NCBI RefSeq assembly: GCF_035582795.1
Contig: NC_134368.1
Span: 310,001-374,000 of the forward strand
Reading direction: 5' to 3'
DNA from: Mycteria americana
Taxonomy: Eukaryota; Chordata; Aves; Ciconiiformes; Ciconiidae
Length of the DNA: 64,000 nucleotides
Below, piece after piece: positions 10,451 through 22,390 of the stretch. Position numbers and translations under genes: made by a program. Under the pieces are notes generated by a model that did no database searches, was not told the DNA's origin, and saw only the letters and a list, made by a program, of their open reading frames with translations. Positions within the stretch are counted from its first letter, which is position 1. Every line of letters starts with the position of its first letter.

Positions 10451-13400
10451 ATGGCGTCGCCTCCTCAGGGGGGCCCGATGGCGATCGCCATGCGGCTGCG
10501 GAACCAGCTCCAGGCCGTCTACAAGATGGACCCGCTCCGGAACGAGGCGAGCGGCGGCGGGCGGCGGCGCCTGGCGGCACCGGGCGGCGCATGCGTGGGC
10601 GGAAGAGGGCGCCGCGCCGCCGCTCGGGGGGGCGCCCGGGCCGCGCAGGCGCCGTGCGGCCGCCCCGCGCATGCGCCGGGCCGCCCACGCCGCGGGAGGG
10701 CGGGGCCGCGGGGCGGGGCCGGGGCACAGGCGGGGGCGGGGGGCGGGGCCAGGTGTGATGGGCGAGGCGCAGGGGTGGGGCACCGGCGGGGGCGGGGGGC
10801 GGGGCACACGCGGGGGGCGGGGCCAGGCGCAGGGGTGGGGCAGAGGTGGTCTGAGCCCTGCCCTGGCGGGGCGGGTGGGCTGGGGTGAACTGGGGTCTAC
10901 TGGGGTGTGCTGGGGTGTACTGGGGTCTATTGGGGTGTGCTGGGGTGTGCTGGGGTGTGCTGGGGTCTATTGGGGTGTGCTGGGGTGTGCTGGGGTGTAC
11001 TGGGGTGTGCTGGGGTCTACTGGGGTGTGCTGGGGTCTATTGGGGTGTGCTGGGGTGTGCTGGGGTCTACTGGGGTCTACTGGGGTCTATTGGGGTGTGC
11101 TGGGGTGTACTGGGGTGTGCTGGGGTCTACTGGGGTGTGCTGGGGTCTATTGGGGTGTGCTGGGGTCTACTGGGGTGTACTGGGGTCTATTGGGGTGTGC
11201 TGGGGTGTACTGGGGTCTACTGGGGTCTATTGGGGTGTGCTGGGGTGTGCTGGGGTGTACTGGGGTCTATTGGGGTCTATTGGGGTGTACTGGGGTCTAC
11301 TGGGGTCTACTGGGGTGTGCTGGGGTGTACTGGGGTCTATTGGGGTGTACTGGGGTGTACTGGGGTGTGCTGGCGTGTACTGGGGTCTATTGGGTTGTGC
11401 TGGGGTCTATTGTGGTGTACTGGGGTGTGCTGGGGCATACTGGGGTATGCTGGGGTGTGCTGGTACTGGGCTGGGGTGTACTGGGGTGTGCTGGTACTGG
11501 GCTGGGGTGGACTCGGGTGGACTGGGGTGGACTGGACTCAGCTGGGGTGTGCTGGGGTGTACTGGTACTGGGCTGGGGTGGACTCGAGTGGACTGGACTG
11601 GGCTGGGCTGTGCTGGACTGCACTGTAGGGCTGGGCTGGACTGGACTGGGGTGTACTGGGGTGTATTGGACTGGACTGTAGGGCCGGGCTGAACTGGGCT
11701 GGGCTGGGGTGTACTGGACTGGGGTGTACTGGGGTGTACTGGACTGTACTGTAGGGCTGGGCTGGGGTGGACTGGACTGGACTGGTGTGTACTGGACTGT
11801 ACTGTAGGGCTGGGCTGGGCTGGGCTGGGCTCAGTGGGGCCGTCGGTGCCAGGCAGCCCCCCCCGCAGGTGCTGGGCCCCGCAGCAGGAGAGGGGCCAGC
11901 CCCAGCCCAGCCCCAGCCCCGTCCCCCCACCCCGTCACGGCCGCAGCTCCGCTCTGGGCCCCGAGGCTGGGCCGTGGGGCGAGGCCGCGGTGAGCCGGGG
12001 CGCGGGGCGAGGCCGGGCACGGGGCGGCTCTCGGGGCTGCTGGCCCAGGAGCCGGGTCCCCTTGCGTGGCCCGCGCGGGGCGGGAGCTGCCTGCAGCCCC
12101 GTGTCCGCGCTGTCCCCGGGGGCCCTGCCCCGGTGTCCCGGGGGCCCCCGCTGAACCGCGGGGCCGGCAGGGGCTCTGTGGGACGGGCTGCCGCGGAGGG
12201 CCAGGGCCTGGGGCGGCGGGGCCGGGCGGCGCAGGGTGCCGGCCCGGCGGGCAGGGACCGGGGGCCGGGTGACGGTGGCGTGTCTCCGCAGGAGGAGGTG
12301 AAGGTGAAGATGAAGGAGCTGAACGAGCACATCGTGTGCTGCCTGTGCGCCGGGTACTTCATCGACGCCACCACCATCACCGAGTGCCTGCACACGTGTG
12401 AGTCCCCGCGCGGTGGCGGCAGCCGCCTGCGCGGCTCCCGTGGTGCGGGGCCCCGTGGGGACCCCCGGGCGGGGGCCAGCGGAGCCCCCCCCCCCCACCT
12501 GCTGGCAGGTCCGGCGCGGCTCCGGGACCGTGGCTTCTGCCTGGGGGGCCGAGGGGGCCGTGTCCCGCCGGCGTGCGTGGGGGTGTGGGGCCGTGCCGCC
12601 GCCCCAGCCCCCCGACGCCCCCGCTCTCTGGCCGCAGTCTGCAAGAGCTGCATCGTCAAGTACCTGCAGACCAGCAAGTACTGCCCCATGTGCAACACCA
12701 AGATCCACGAGACGCAGCCGCTGCTCAACCTCAAGCTGGACCGCGTCATGCAGGACATCGTCTACAAGCTGGTGCCCGGCCTGCAAGAGAGTGAGCGTCC
12801 CCGGCGGGGTCTGGCGTCCCCGGCACCGGTGTCTTGCAGAGGGACGCGGGGAGGAGCTGGGAGGGGAAGGGCACAGGGAAGAACCGGAGGCTTTCGGGGG
12901 CACCTCCCTGCCGGGCGCGGGGACTCCGTCTGTGGGCCGGGGTCTTCAAAATGCTGCTGGCCGTGTCCACGGGAAGAGAGGGTAGGAGGCATCCTACCGC
13001 GTCAAAGCAGTTGTAGAGCGAGGGAGACGGCAGGACAAACGGCCCCCGCTCGCGGAGGCGGGGGCCAGGGGGCCGAGGGGACCGTGCCCAGGAAGCACGT
13101 GGGGCTGCTCGGGGACGGGGAGCAGAGCGAGGCGGGGGCTCGGCGCTGGCACCGCGCGGTTGGGGAGGTTCAGGTGCGGGGACCCGCAGGAGGCTCTGGC
13201 CGCGCCGGTGCCGGGGCTCTGCACCTTCCCCCCGGCCGTGCCGTTGGTGGAGCGGCTGCGGCTGCCCGGGGCTGGGCCACCGCGCTCAGGGACCGGGTGG
13301 GGAACGGAGCAGGGAGGTGGGTGCTGCATCAGGGTGCCTTCAACCGGCTCGGCTCCCTGCTCGCGGGCTCCAGCTGCCGGCCGTGCTGGGCTGCGGGGAC

Positions 13401-16048
13401 GGGAGCTGCGTGAGCCCGGGGCCGCCGCCACGAGCAGCGTCCCTGGGGCCTGGCGCTGAGTGACGGCGCGATGAACCGGCGGTCGGTGGTGGTGAATGCA
13501 AAGCAGCGCGCGGGGAGGGCAGCCCCCGCGCTGCGGGCGCAGCGGTGGGCTCGAGATTAGCCGCTGTCACTCAGGACGGGGATGGGGACGGCGCTGGGGA
13601 CAGCGCTGGGGAAACGTCAGCCTGCGCGTGGCAGCGGGGCGCTGGGCACCGCCACGGCGGGCGGGATGGAGGCCTGGGCTGGATGGGGGGCACAGCAAGC
13701 ACCCGGCGCGGGCCCTGGTCCCCCGCCCCGCAGCAGAGAGGGGGAACACGGGGAAAGGGGTGAAGGACGACGAGAGCAGGGACGTGCCTGCGTGGGCGGG
13801 GATGGCGACAGGGGGACAGGGCCCCCCGGCCCGCAGCGGGGGCTTGGTGGAGACCCCTGGGGCACGGAGGCGGCGAACGGGGAAGGAGGCACGAGGCACG
13901 CTGGCGGTCGGCTGCGTTGCCAAGCCGAGGTCCGAGCAGCGGGACGGGAGGGGACGGGCCGAGGGCAGCCTGGGGACCCCCGCCTCTGGGCGCCGCAGGG
14001 TGGGAAGCCGTGACGGGCCGGGGGGACACGGGGCGAGGGGGTGTCCCTGAGCAGCGCCAGCCTCTCGCCCGCAGGTGAAGAGAAGAGGATCCGGGAGTTC
14101 TACCAGTCCCGCGGCCTCGACCGGGTGACGCAGCCCAGCAGCGAGGGTGGGCACGCTCGGGGGCCACGCGGAGGGACCAGGGGCAACCAGCTGGGGGGGG
14201 AGCGGGGTCAGGGGGGCGGGGGGGGGGGGGGTGTCTCGCTGCGGCATCTCTGGGAGCCGGCCGGGGCAGTCGGGCAGTGCCGCGGTGCCAGTGGGGCAGA
14301 GGTGGGCTGACTCCTGCCCCCTCCCTCCCCACGTCTCCCCAGACACGGTTGGGGGCGACCCCATGGGGCTCCCGTACAGCACCTTCGATCACTCCCGCGC
14401 CCACTACTTCCGCTACGACGAGCACGTCTCGCTCTGCCTGGAGAAGCAGAGGTGAGTGCCGGCGGCGCGGGCAGGGCTGTGGGACGCTGCCCCTTGGCAC
14501 GGTGGGGAGGGGGGCCGGGGCGGCACCGGGCGTAGCAGCGTCCCGTGTCCCCACCTCTGTGGCCCTGGCGGAAAGGGGACCCGGCCGAGCCGGGGGGGCT
14601 CCGCCACCCTTCCGAGCCGCCCCCGCTCCGTGCCCCCGCCGGGCCGCAGCCCTGCGCGGCGGCTGCCGGCGTTAATGGCTGCTGGGGCGGGCGCTGCGCG
14701 TATGCCTGCCGGCTCCGACAGCAAAGTCAATAAGCGGCAGCTCTGGGGGCCGTAATGGGATCGATGGCTGCAGCTCAGCTGCCAGCCCCAGCCGGCGTGC
14801 CGGCCCCGTGCCGCCCAGCCGGCCCCGGCTCCGCACGTGCATGACGGGCGGGCGGGCGGGGGGAGCGCTAGGGCGGGCGGGGGGCACCCAGTCTGGGGCA
14901 GCCCGCGCCTCTGCACCGGGCCGTGCCGGGGAAGGGGCGGGGGGTACGGCCCGCAGCCCCCCACCTCCCCACGCCGGAGCTGGCAGGCTGCCTCTTCTCT
15001 TCCCTTCCCTCCTCAGCTCCAGCAAGGACAAGAGCAAGGCCGTGCTGCAGGTGAGCGGGGGTCCGTGCGGCCGCCCTGCCGCTTCACCGGGCCCCGAGCC
15101 CCCGGGCTCTGCCCAGACCTGGCCCCACAGCCCCTGCTCCGGGCCCAGCTTGGTGCGTGGGGTCCCAGGCGGGGTGGGCAGAGGGGGGAGCTGGGGCCTC
15201 GCCGCGTGCCGGCGCTGGTCCCGTGGGGCTGGGGGCACCCGCGCCCCCCTGACGCGCTCTGCCCCTCGCAGCAGAAGTACGTGAGATGCTCCGTGCGGGC
15301 GCAGATCCAGCACCTGCGGAGGGTCCTGTGCCACCGCCTGGAGCTGCCGCTGCAGCACGTGAGTGTGGGGGCCGGTCGGGGGCTGGGGGGGGGTGGCAGG
15401 CCCCGGGGGGGTGGGGGTGGGGGGCGCGGGCCCCCCCTGACGCAGCCTCCCCGTGCGTAGGTGCAGATCCTGTTCAACAACGAGGCCCTCCCCGACCACA
15501 TGACGATGAAGCAGCTCTGGCTCTCGCGCTGGTTCGGCAAGGTAGGCGTCCGCCGGCGGGACGGGCGCCCGCTGGCTGTGCCGCTGCGGCCCCCGCCACA
15601 GGGGATTTGTCCCCAGGGGTCCCATCCCGGCCCGGGGGGCTCGGCGGGGGGAACCTGTCCAGGAGGCGGCTCGGGGCAGGGCTGTGCCGAGGATGTGGTG
15701 GCGGAGCGGGGAATCGGTGAATCAAGGATGATTAATGTCGCTGGCTGGAGCGGCGACCCGGGGCGTCCACGGCCGTGCCGCAGCCGGCCCGGCCCGGGGT
15801 TCCCGCACAGGTCAGGAGGGTGACGGGTCCCAGAAGGGCTTGGAGGAGTTCACGGCGCGGCCGCGAGGCTCTCCAGGCTGCCTGGGGCTGGCCCGGGGAG
15901 GGGTCGCCCCCGCCCGCCCGTGGGGTCCTGGGCTGAGGTATGGGGTGTCTGCCCTGGGGTGGGGGGGCCAGCGGCTCTGACCCCCCTCCTTGCCTTGCAG
16001 CCCGCGCCCCTCCTGCTGCACTACAGCATCAAGGACAAGAGGAGGTAG
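10451..16048 (+). CDS. PCGF1: PCGF1, Polycomb group RING finger 1 (9 coding exons)
   Basis: Coding exons: 10451-10546, 12292-12397, 12638-12790, 14075-14146, 14343-14451, 15017-15050, 15272-15358, 15461-15541, 16001-16048; frames join throughout to give 261 aa (human about 259). The start MASPPQGG is like human PCGF1. A C3HC4 RING runs over residues about 43-85 (CCLCAGYF, ECLHTFCKSC, KYCPMC), followed by the IHETQPLLNLKLDRVMQ segment. The C-terminal RAWUL fold runs from YVRCSVRAQ to the SIKDKRR end. PCGF1 is the RING partner of RING1/RNF2 in variant PRC1.1 (with BCOR and KDM2B), which ubiquitinates H2A on CpG islands. Intron 1 appears to use a GC donor (GAG|GCGAGC); a GT donor at 10595 also keeps frame but would add 16 residues. 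Exon 7 has a tandem NAGNAG acceptor that can add or drop one Gln. Identity is confident; the exon 1 end is less certain. Confidence 0.96.
10881..11830. repeat. Decamer minisatellite in PCGF1 intron 1
   Basis: From 10881 to 11460 the sequence is 58 decamers in one unbroken register, consensus TGGGGTSTRY; the main variants are TGGGGTGTGC, TGGGGTGTAC, TGGGGTCTAC and TGGGGTCTAT. It then decays to about 11830 into CTGGGCTGGACTGGGG-type units. Every unit has a GGGG run, so a transcript or displaced strand has strong G-quadruplex potential. Long open frames across it are artefacts. Confidence 0.95.
14660..14770. other. AT-rich island inside PCGF1 intron 5
   Basis: The intron has GCGTTAATGGCTGC, CAGCAAAGTCAATAAGCGG and GGCCGTAATGGGATCG in a GC-rich setting. 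It may be an intronic enhancer that serves LBX2 and not PCGF1. No exon signature. Confidence 0.3.
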
Positions 16049-16152
16049 GGGCTGGGGGCAGCCACTGCCCCCCCAAGAGTGCAGCCCTGCTCCTGCGCCC
16101 CCCGCCCTGCTCCCCCTAACTTAATACCCCGCCTGCTCGAGTTTATTTTTTG

Positions 16153-16158
16153 AATAAA
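16153..16158 (+). terminator. PCGF1: PCGF1 polyadenylation signal
   Basis: AATAAA lies 105 bases after the PCGF1 stop codon, in a locally T/A-rich stretch, followed by a G/T-rich segment. This gives a very short 3' UTR. Confidence 0.8.
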
Positions 16159-16619
16159 ACTGTGGAAAATGCCGCCAGGGTCCTTCCTCCGTCCTGGGGG
16201 AGCTTGGCTGGGGCTGGGGGTCGCTACTGGGGTCTCTGGGGGGACGGCTGAGCCCCCCCCTCACCACCAGCACCTCCAGGAGCGGGGCTGTGGGGCGGGG
16301 GGGGTGGGGGGGAGCAGTGCCCCCCTGCAGGGCTGCTGCCGGGGCGGGGTGCAGCTGCGGGGTCGGGGGGGGCGCAGCCACGGGGCGCGCTATGGGGGAT
16401 GCACAGGGGGTGCAGCACCGGGGGCTGAGGGGCCGCGCTGCGGGGTGCAGCACTGGGGCTGGGGGGGCTGGGTCGGGGGGTGCGCCGCGGGCAGCGGGTG
16501 CAGCGCTGGGGGGTGGGGGGGCTGAGCTGTGGGCCCGGGGGGGGCGCAGCCCCCTCCCCTCCCCCCGTTCCTCCGCAGTGCCGGCGCGGGGGCGCGCAGC
16601 CCCTTGGCCCCGCGCAGTT

Positions 16620-16905
16620 GTGCGGGCGCTCGGCAGATTAATCACCGTCACGGCTGCCTGGCGCACGTCCCGGCCCCCCCGCGCCGCCGCCGGTGCCAGA
16701 ATCCCAATGAGGAGCGATGGGGAAATAACACGCCTGTCGCCTCGGCGCAGGCTGCGCGCCCCCCCGCCGCCTGCACATAATGAGCCGTAATAAAGTCACG
16801 GGCCCTTTGATTGCCTGGGGGGGGGGGGGGGGGACGGGGCGGCCCCCCCTCGCTCCCCAGCGCTTGCCTAATTAGCCCGCTATTGTGGGGACGATATCGC
16901 AGCCA
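16620..16905. other. AT-rich islands downstream of PCGF1, candidate regulatory element
   Basis: GCAGATTAATCACCGTCACGG, CATAATGAGCCGTAATAAAG and GCCTAATTAGCCCGCTATTG appear in a 290-base stretch with CCAGAATCCCAATGAGG between them. This is the densest TAAT cluster near the PCGF1 3' end. Confidence 0.4.
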
Positions 16906-18264
16906 TCTGGGCCGCTGCCGGAGCGCGGCGGGGTCGCGCCGTGCGGCGGCCCCCGGGCTCAGCTGCCGGCGCAGGGCGGCTCGGGGGTGCCCCGGTGCGG
17001 GGGTCCCGCGGTGCGGGGCTGGGACGCGCTGCCCTCACCCCGCGACCTGGCGGCTGCGTCCCCTGTCCGGGCCGAGGAACAGGTGCCGTCTCCCCGGTGC
17101 CGGCCCTCCGGGAAAGCGGCTCCGGAGGGGCCCTGGCCACGGCACGGGGCTCAGGGACGGGGCGCCGGGTGCCCTCGGAGGGCGGGCCCGGAGCCGGGCG
17201 GGACGTCCTGGTCCTGCCGGGGATCCCCGGCCCTGCTCCGTTCCACCGCGCCCCCCGGCATGGCGATGACGGTGCCGGGGCTCGCTGGGGCAGGCGGCTC
17301 CGGCGCAGGCAGCCGCAGCCCCTCTGCTCCCACCCGTGCCCCCCGGAGCTGGGCGTCCCGTCCCGGGGCAGGCAGCGGCCCGGGACCCCCCGGCCTCGGC
17401 GGATGTGGCGCGGCCCCATGGGGCGGGCTGTCCCCTCCAGGTGCCCTGCGCCCACCCGCCCAGCCCTGGGGGTCCCCAGCCCGTGGGGGACACGGGCCGT
17501 GGCCCGTCCCTCACCCCTGGCTCCGCACCGTGGCTGACCCCGCGCCCGGGACCCCGTGAGCCGCTGCCGGGGGATCCGGTTACCGGCCCCTCTCCCCGGC
17601 CCAGCTGTCGGCCATCCCTCACTCAGGCGCGGGGGCGGCCACGGCCCCCCCCGTGCCGAAAGCCCCCGCTAAGTACGTGGTGAAACGCGGGCAGAGGCCG
17701 GGGGCCAGCGGGACGCGGGGCTGCGCTGCTGGTCCCGGGACGGGGATCCGCGTCCGGCCGGGGCCGTCCGGGCTGGTGGGGAGCGGGGGACGCTGTGTGC
17801 CCCCCGCCCCGCCCCGCCCCGCCCCGCCCCGCCCCACAGATGCCCCGTGGTGCCAGGGTCGTCCCCGCGCCAGGTCCCGCCGGGCAGCCCCGGGGTGCTG
17901 CGGGGCCAGTCGGCACCCCGGCACATGGCCGGGTGCGGCACCGCTCCATCCCGCGGCACGGGGCTGCCCGGGCCCCGGTGCCACCCCGGCACCCGCCGGA
18001 GCCCCCAGCCCCCTGGGGCAGCCGGGGCCGGAGGGGTGCGGGTGGGGGTGCGGGACCCGGGTCCCAACCGGGGCCACCTGCGGGGGAGCGGGGAGGGCAG
18101 CGCGGCCACGGGAGCGGGTGGGTGGACGGACGGACGGACGGCGGGGGCGGCGAGGCGGGGGCCGTCCCCGTGTCTTTCAGCAGCGGCTCTGGCAGCCGGC
18201 TACAGACGGCAGAGCAGGAAGCGGGAGTGGGGCCGGGAGCCCCCCGCGCCCCCCAGCCCCGCGC

Positions 18265-18340
18265 CCCCTCACTTATCAGCGCCGGCCGTGGAGGAGCCTA
18301 ATTCAAACCAACTGCGGGGCTGACGTTGGTAAATGAGCCC
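18265..18340. other. Short AT-rich island
   Basis: CCTAATTCAAACCAACTGC then TGACGTTGGTAAATGAGCC stands out from the GC-rich flanks. Candidate regulatory site only. Confidence 0.3.
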
Positions 18341-20424
18341 CCGCCGGGACGGGAGCGGGGGCGGGCGCGGGGGTCGGTGCCAGCAGCCCCCTGCCCGCAG
18401 CCTGGCCCCATCGCCCGGGTCGGAGGCTGCACTGTGCCCCCCGGGGGTGCCGGGGCCCCGTGGGGTCCAGGGGCAGCTGGGGGTGTGGGGCAGCCCCAGA
18501 GAGCAGGGGAGCGAGGGGAGACGGGGAGACCCAGGGGGGCAGGGGGAGCCCGGGGGGCAGGGGGAGCCCGGGGGGGGATGCGGGATGAGCCCAGGGGGTG
18601 CAGAGGGAGCCCGGGGGTGCAGGGTGGTCTCGGGGGTGCGGGGAGCCCTGGCGCAGGCTGAGGCCGCAGGCAGTGCCGGGGGGGCAGCGGGGCAGGGGCA
18701 GGTGCTGGGATGGGGCCCCGCACCCCTGGCCTGGCCGTGGGGGCTGTGGGGTCCATGGGGGCCGGCTGCGAGCCACGGTCACGCCGGTTAGCGTGGGGCG
18801 AAGGCACTTTGATATCCCGGCCCCCCCGTCATGGGCTCACGGCCCCAGGCTCCAGCCCGGCAGCGCGGGAAACCCGAGCCCCCCGTTCTGGCTGGCCCTG
18901 GGCCGGGGGCGGCGGGGGCCGCGCAGCCCTGCCCGGGAGGACCTGGGCACGGCCTGGGCACAGCACGGCCCCCCGCGCGGCTCCCCACGGCCGGGGGGCT
19001 GGGACCCCGGGAACTCCTCGGCTGTGCGGGGACCCCCGGGGCTCCCACTCCCCTGCCCCCAGGTCCCCGGAGCGAGCCTGGCTCCGCACCGGGGATGGTG
19101 GCCCCCCCCGGCCCAGAGGGTCCTGGGGCTGGCAAAGGGCCCGGGCAGGGGACGAATGGCCCCAGCCACCCACCTCAGCCCGTGCGGTGATGCCGGGGCA
19201 GGGACGTGCCGCCATGGGTCACCCGCCGTGCCGCGGGGATGCTCTGGCTGTGCCAGGGCCCTGCAGGTGCAGACGGGTCCCGGGCGGGCGGTAACGGGGG
19301 GGCTCAGTGGGAGGATGAGCTCGTCACAGGGCTGTGGGGCTGCCAGCAGGACGGGAGAGACCCCCCGGAGAGACCCCTCGCCCCCATAGCCCCACAGCGC
19401 TGCAGCCCCTGTGCCCGGGGACCGCCACAGAGTACCAGGGTGAGGGGCACGGGGGGCACGGCCCGGCCCGGGAGCACAGCCTCACCACCCCTCCCTCCCA
19501 TGCCGAGGTCCCCAAGCACCCCATCCTGCAGCCCCCCTCCTGCCCCACGGTCCCTCCCCACTGCCCCTCGCTGGGGCTCATCCCCCCTTTCCTGCTGCCC
19601 CAGGGGCAGGCGATGGGTGGGGTCCGCAGGGGGGAGCTGGACCCCACGGGGGGCTGTGGGGCCGGGGGTGCCTGGCAGAGGGGCGCAGCACGGCCCCCTC
19701 CAAAGGCCTCGTGTAACCCAGCTGCCCCACGAGTGCTCGCTCCGGGGGGCCCCGCTCACCCCCCCAGCCCCTGCCCCATCCTGCAGGCGGGCGCAGGGGC
19801 CAGACCCCCAGTGCCGCCCAGGCAGCCGGCGCGTGGCGCTGGCACCGGCCGTGCCACAGGCGAGCGGGGCTGCAGGGCGGCGCTGAACACCCCCGGCCGC
19901 GCTGTCCCCGCCACGCTCCGGCGGCACCGGCTCCCGTGCCGGCTCCTGACAGAGACAAATGAGCCGCCCACGCCTGCCACCGCCTTCACACCCCATTGCC
20001 GGGGTGAGCGGGGCACGCCGGGGGACCCGGTGCGTGGGGTCAGCCCTGCGACACCTACACACGCGTGCCTTGGGACGGGCCGCCCTGCACGGCATCACTG
20101 CGTCCTCCTGGCTCCAGCCCAGGCACTGCCGGCGTGGCAGCACCAGGCTGCCGGGCCGGCTGCCGGGCCGCACCGTGGGGCCCCACTCGGCTGCCAGCCC
20201 GCGGCACAGCGGGACCCGCCAGAGCCGCTCTGCGGGGCGCAGGATGGATGGGCACTGCGGGGACACGTGTGCCAGGGCCCGGCCGGCATCGCCCCGCGCC
20301 CCGACCCCCTCCCACGCCGCAGCCCACCCCGGGGGCACCCACCGGGGCCATCGGGGCAGACGGCCATCCCTGCCGGGCACCCCAGTGGCTGCCGGCGCGT
20401 GGCACGGGCACGCTGGCATATGGC

Positions 20425-20575
20425 TGTCATGGTGGGAATGAGCTGTCATGTCGGCACAGGGAAATTACCCCGTAACGAGGCGCGCTGGAGATTAAGCTAA
20501 TGAGAAAATCAAAACACAATTTAATTCCTGTCACCGCCTGATCGTCTTTAAACGACGCCGTGCGGTTCTGACGGG
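20425..20575. other. AT-rich island, candidate enhancer
   Basis: About 150 bases with CATATGGCTGTCATGG, GGAAATTACCCCGTAACG, GGAGATTAAGCTAATGAG, AAAATCAAAACACAATTTAA and CGTCTTTAAACGACG. It is one of the most AT-rich pieces in the interval. Includes an E-box (CATATG) beside homeodomain-type cores. Confidence 0.45.
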
Positions 20576-21609
20576 CCGGCATGCTGTGCCCGCGCGCCCT
20601 CCGGCACCGCGCCGACACCGACCGGGCCCCTGCCATGCCCTGCACGGAGGCGGCAGGACCGGGGCAGGCGGGACAGCAGCGCCCGGCTTCCTGCCGGCTT
20701 CCCACGGATGTGGGCACTGGTGCTGGCACCGGGATGCCCCGGCAGCGTGGGGCGGGGGGGCACCTTCCTGCGGACGGAGGGGCCACGGCGGATCCTGCCC
20801 TGGCACCGAGGGATGCGGCTGCAGGGCCCTGGGAAAGCGGCACTCGCCGCAGGGAGCCCTCTCCCCACCCGGCGCCCGCGGCAGCCCCCAGGACCGCGAC
20901 ACCCCCGCGGCCACGCCGTCCGCACCCCGGGCCAGGCGGCTGGGACCGGTGTGGTCCCCAGGGAGAGCTCGGAGCAACCCAGGCTGGTGATGGGAGCAAC
21001 CGTGGCACCCAGCCCCGCCACCGGCACGGCCAGCACCCCTGGCACCCGGCCCCGGCTGTGGAGACGAGCCTGGGCCCGGCAACCTCCCGGTGCTGGCTGG
21101 CGGCAGGGCGTGTGCCCCGGCAAGCAGGGCGCCAGGGCCGGGCGCCTCCAGCCCATCTCAAGGCGTGGGTGCGCGGCGCGGCAGGGCCGTGGGAGCGGGG
21201 CGGGAGGGCACCCCCTCACCTTTCCCGGTTTATCTTGGATGCCGGTGTTTCCTCCGGCCCTTTGTCTGCGAGGCTGCGGCTGCCCACGCCCCCCCCGGCC
21301 TTCCTGCGTGCCGCCGGGCCCCGGCACGGGGGGATGCGCGGCGGGACCGCTGCCCTGGCATGCGCACCGGGCTCTGCCAGCCGGGACCGCTGCGCACACG
21401 GGTGGGACCACTGGCACGGCTGCGCACACGGGAATTGCGCGCGACGCACAGGGGCCGTGCACGCGGGACGCACACGCGGAACGCACACATGGGTGCCGGC
21501 GTGCACGGGGCACGGGTGTGGGGTGCTCGCTGGCGGGGGTGCCAGCCGCGTCCCCGGGGCCTGGCCAGTGCAGGCCACAGCGTGGGTGCCGCGGCGCGGC
21601 GCTTGCCGG

Positions 21610-21730
21610 CCCCGCTATTGTTGCGGCCACAGCCCTGCGTGGCCTTTGAAGTCGGGCGACTTCCTGCCCCGGTTTTATGGCCCAATCTGTCTGCACCGCG
21701 CGCTTCCCCCGGCCATAAATCACTCGGCGC
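21610..21730. other. AT-richer island, candidate regulatory element
   Basis: CGCTATTGTTGCGG (SOX-like ATTGTT), GGCCTTTGAAGTCG, CGGTTTTATGGCCC (CDX/HOX-like) and GGCCATAAATCACTCG lie within 120 bases. Confidence 0.3.
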
Positions 21731-22309
21731 TGGGAGGCTCGGGGGAGCGCGGTGCGGCCGGCCGCATGCCCACGGCCCCGGCCCTGGCCCCGGCAAGGGG
21801 CACCAGCCGAACCCACGTTCACCTGGGAGCTGCCCGGGGCAGGAGAAGGACCGCGGCCTGACCCCGTGGTGCTGCCGGGCCGGCACAGGGACCCACACCG
21901 TGGCACGGCGGCCGGTCCCCGCAGCGCCGACCCGCCACGCTTCGCCCCCAGCAAAGGTGCCGTGGGCACGGGCAAGCAGCTGCCCCAGAGCCATCCCGCC
22001 TGGGGACACCCCCCGCTTCCCCGAGGGACCCGGGGCACGGCCGGGGACCCCCCAGCCCCAGGCGGGGGTAAAACCGGCAGTAAAACCGGCCGCGGTTTCG
22101 CGGGCGGGACCGGGGGTCAGGCTTGTAGGGCAAATCACGGCAAGAGCGGAAATGCCCACGGACGGCGAGGGCTCGGCCCGGCCCCACGCGCCGCACGGTG
22201 CTGCCCATGCCGGGGCTGCGGGAGGGTCCCCGCTGCCCCGATCCCTGCCCGGCCACCCCCAGCGCCCCGAGGCTTCCGGCTCGGCTCAGTGCCGGCGGCG
22301 CAGGCCCGG

Positions 22310-22390
22310 CACAGTGGTTACCTTCGCTATTCAGAGCATTTCCTGGGTTTTATTGTCTTCCCCTCCTTGTCCCACCTTCCTCGCAGGAAG
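22310..22390. other. AT-richer island, candidate regulatory element
   Basis: CAGTGGTTACCTTCGCTATT then GAGCATTTCCTGGGTTTTATTG, between GC-rich flanks. No coding signature. Confidence 0.3.

Noticed and set aside
9306-11681. Very long open frames on both strands in GC-rich sequence, and across the decamer array
   Set aside because: Stop codons are rare at this GC level, and repeats without a stop stay open in every frame. Products are low-complexity (Pro/Arg/Ala/Gly or repeated GVYWGLLG) with no domain or splice logic.
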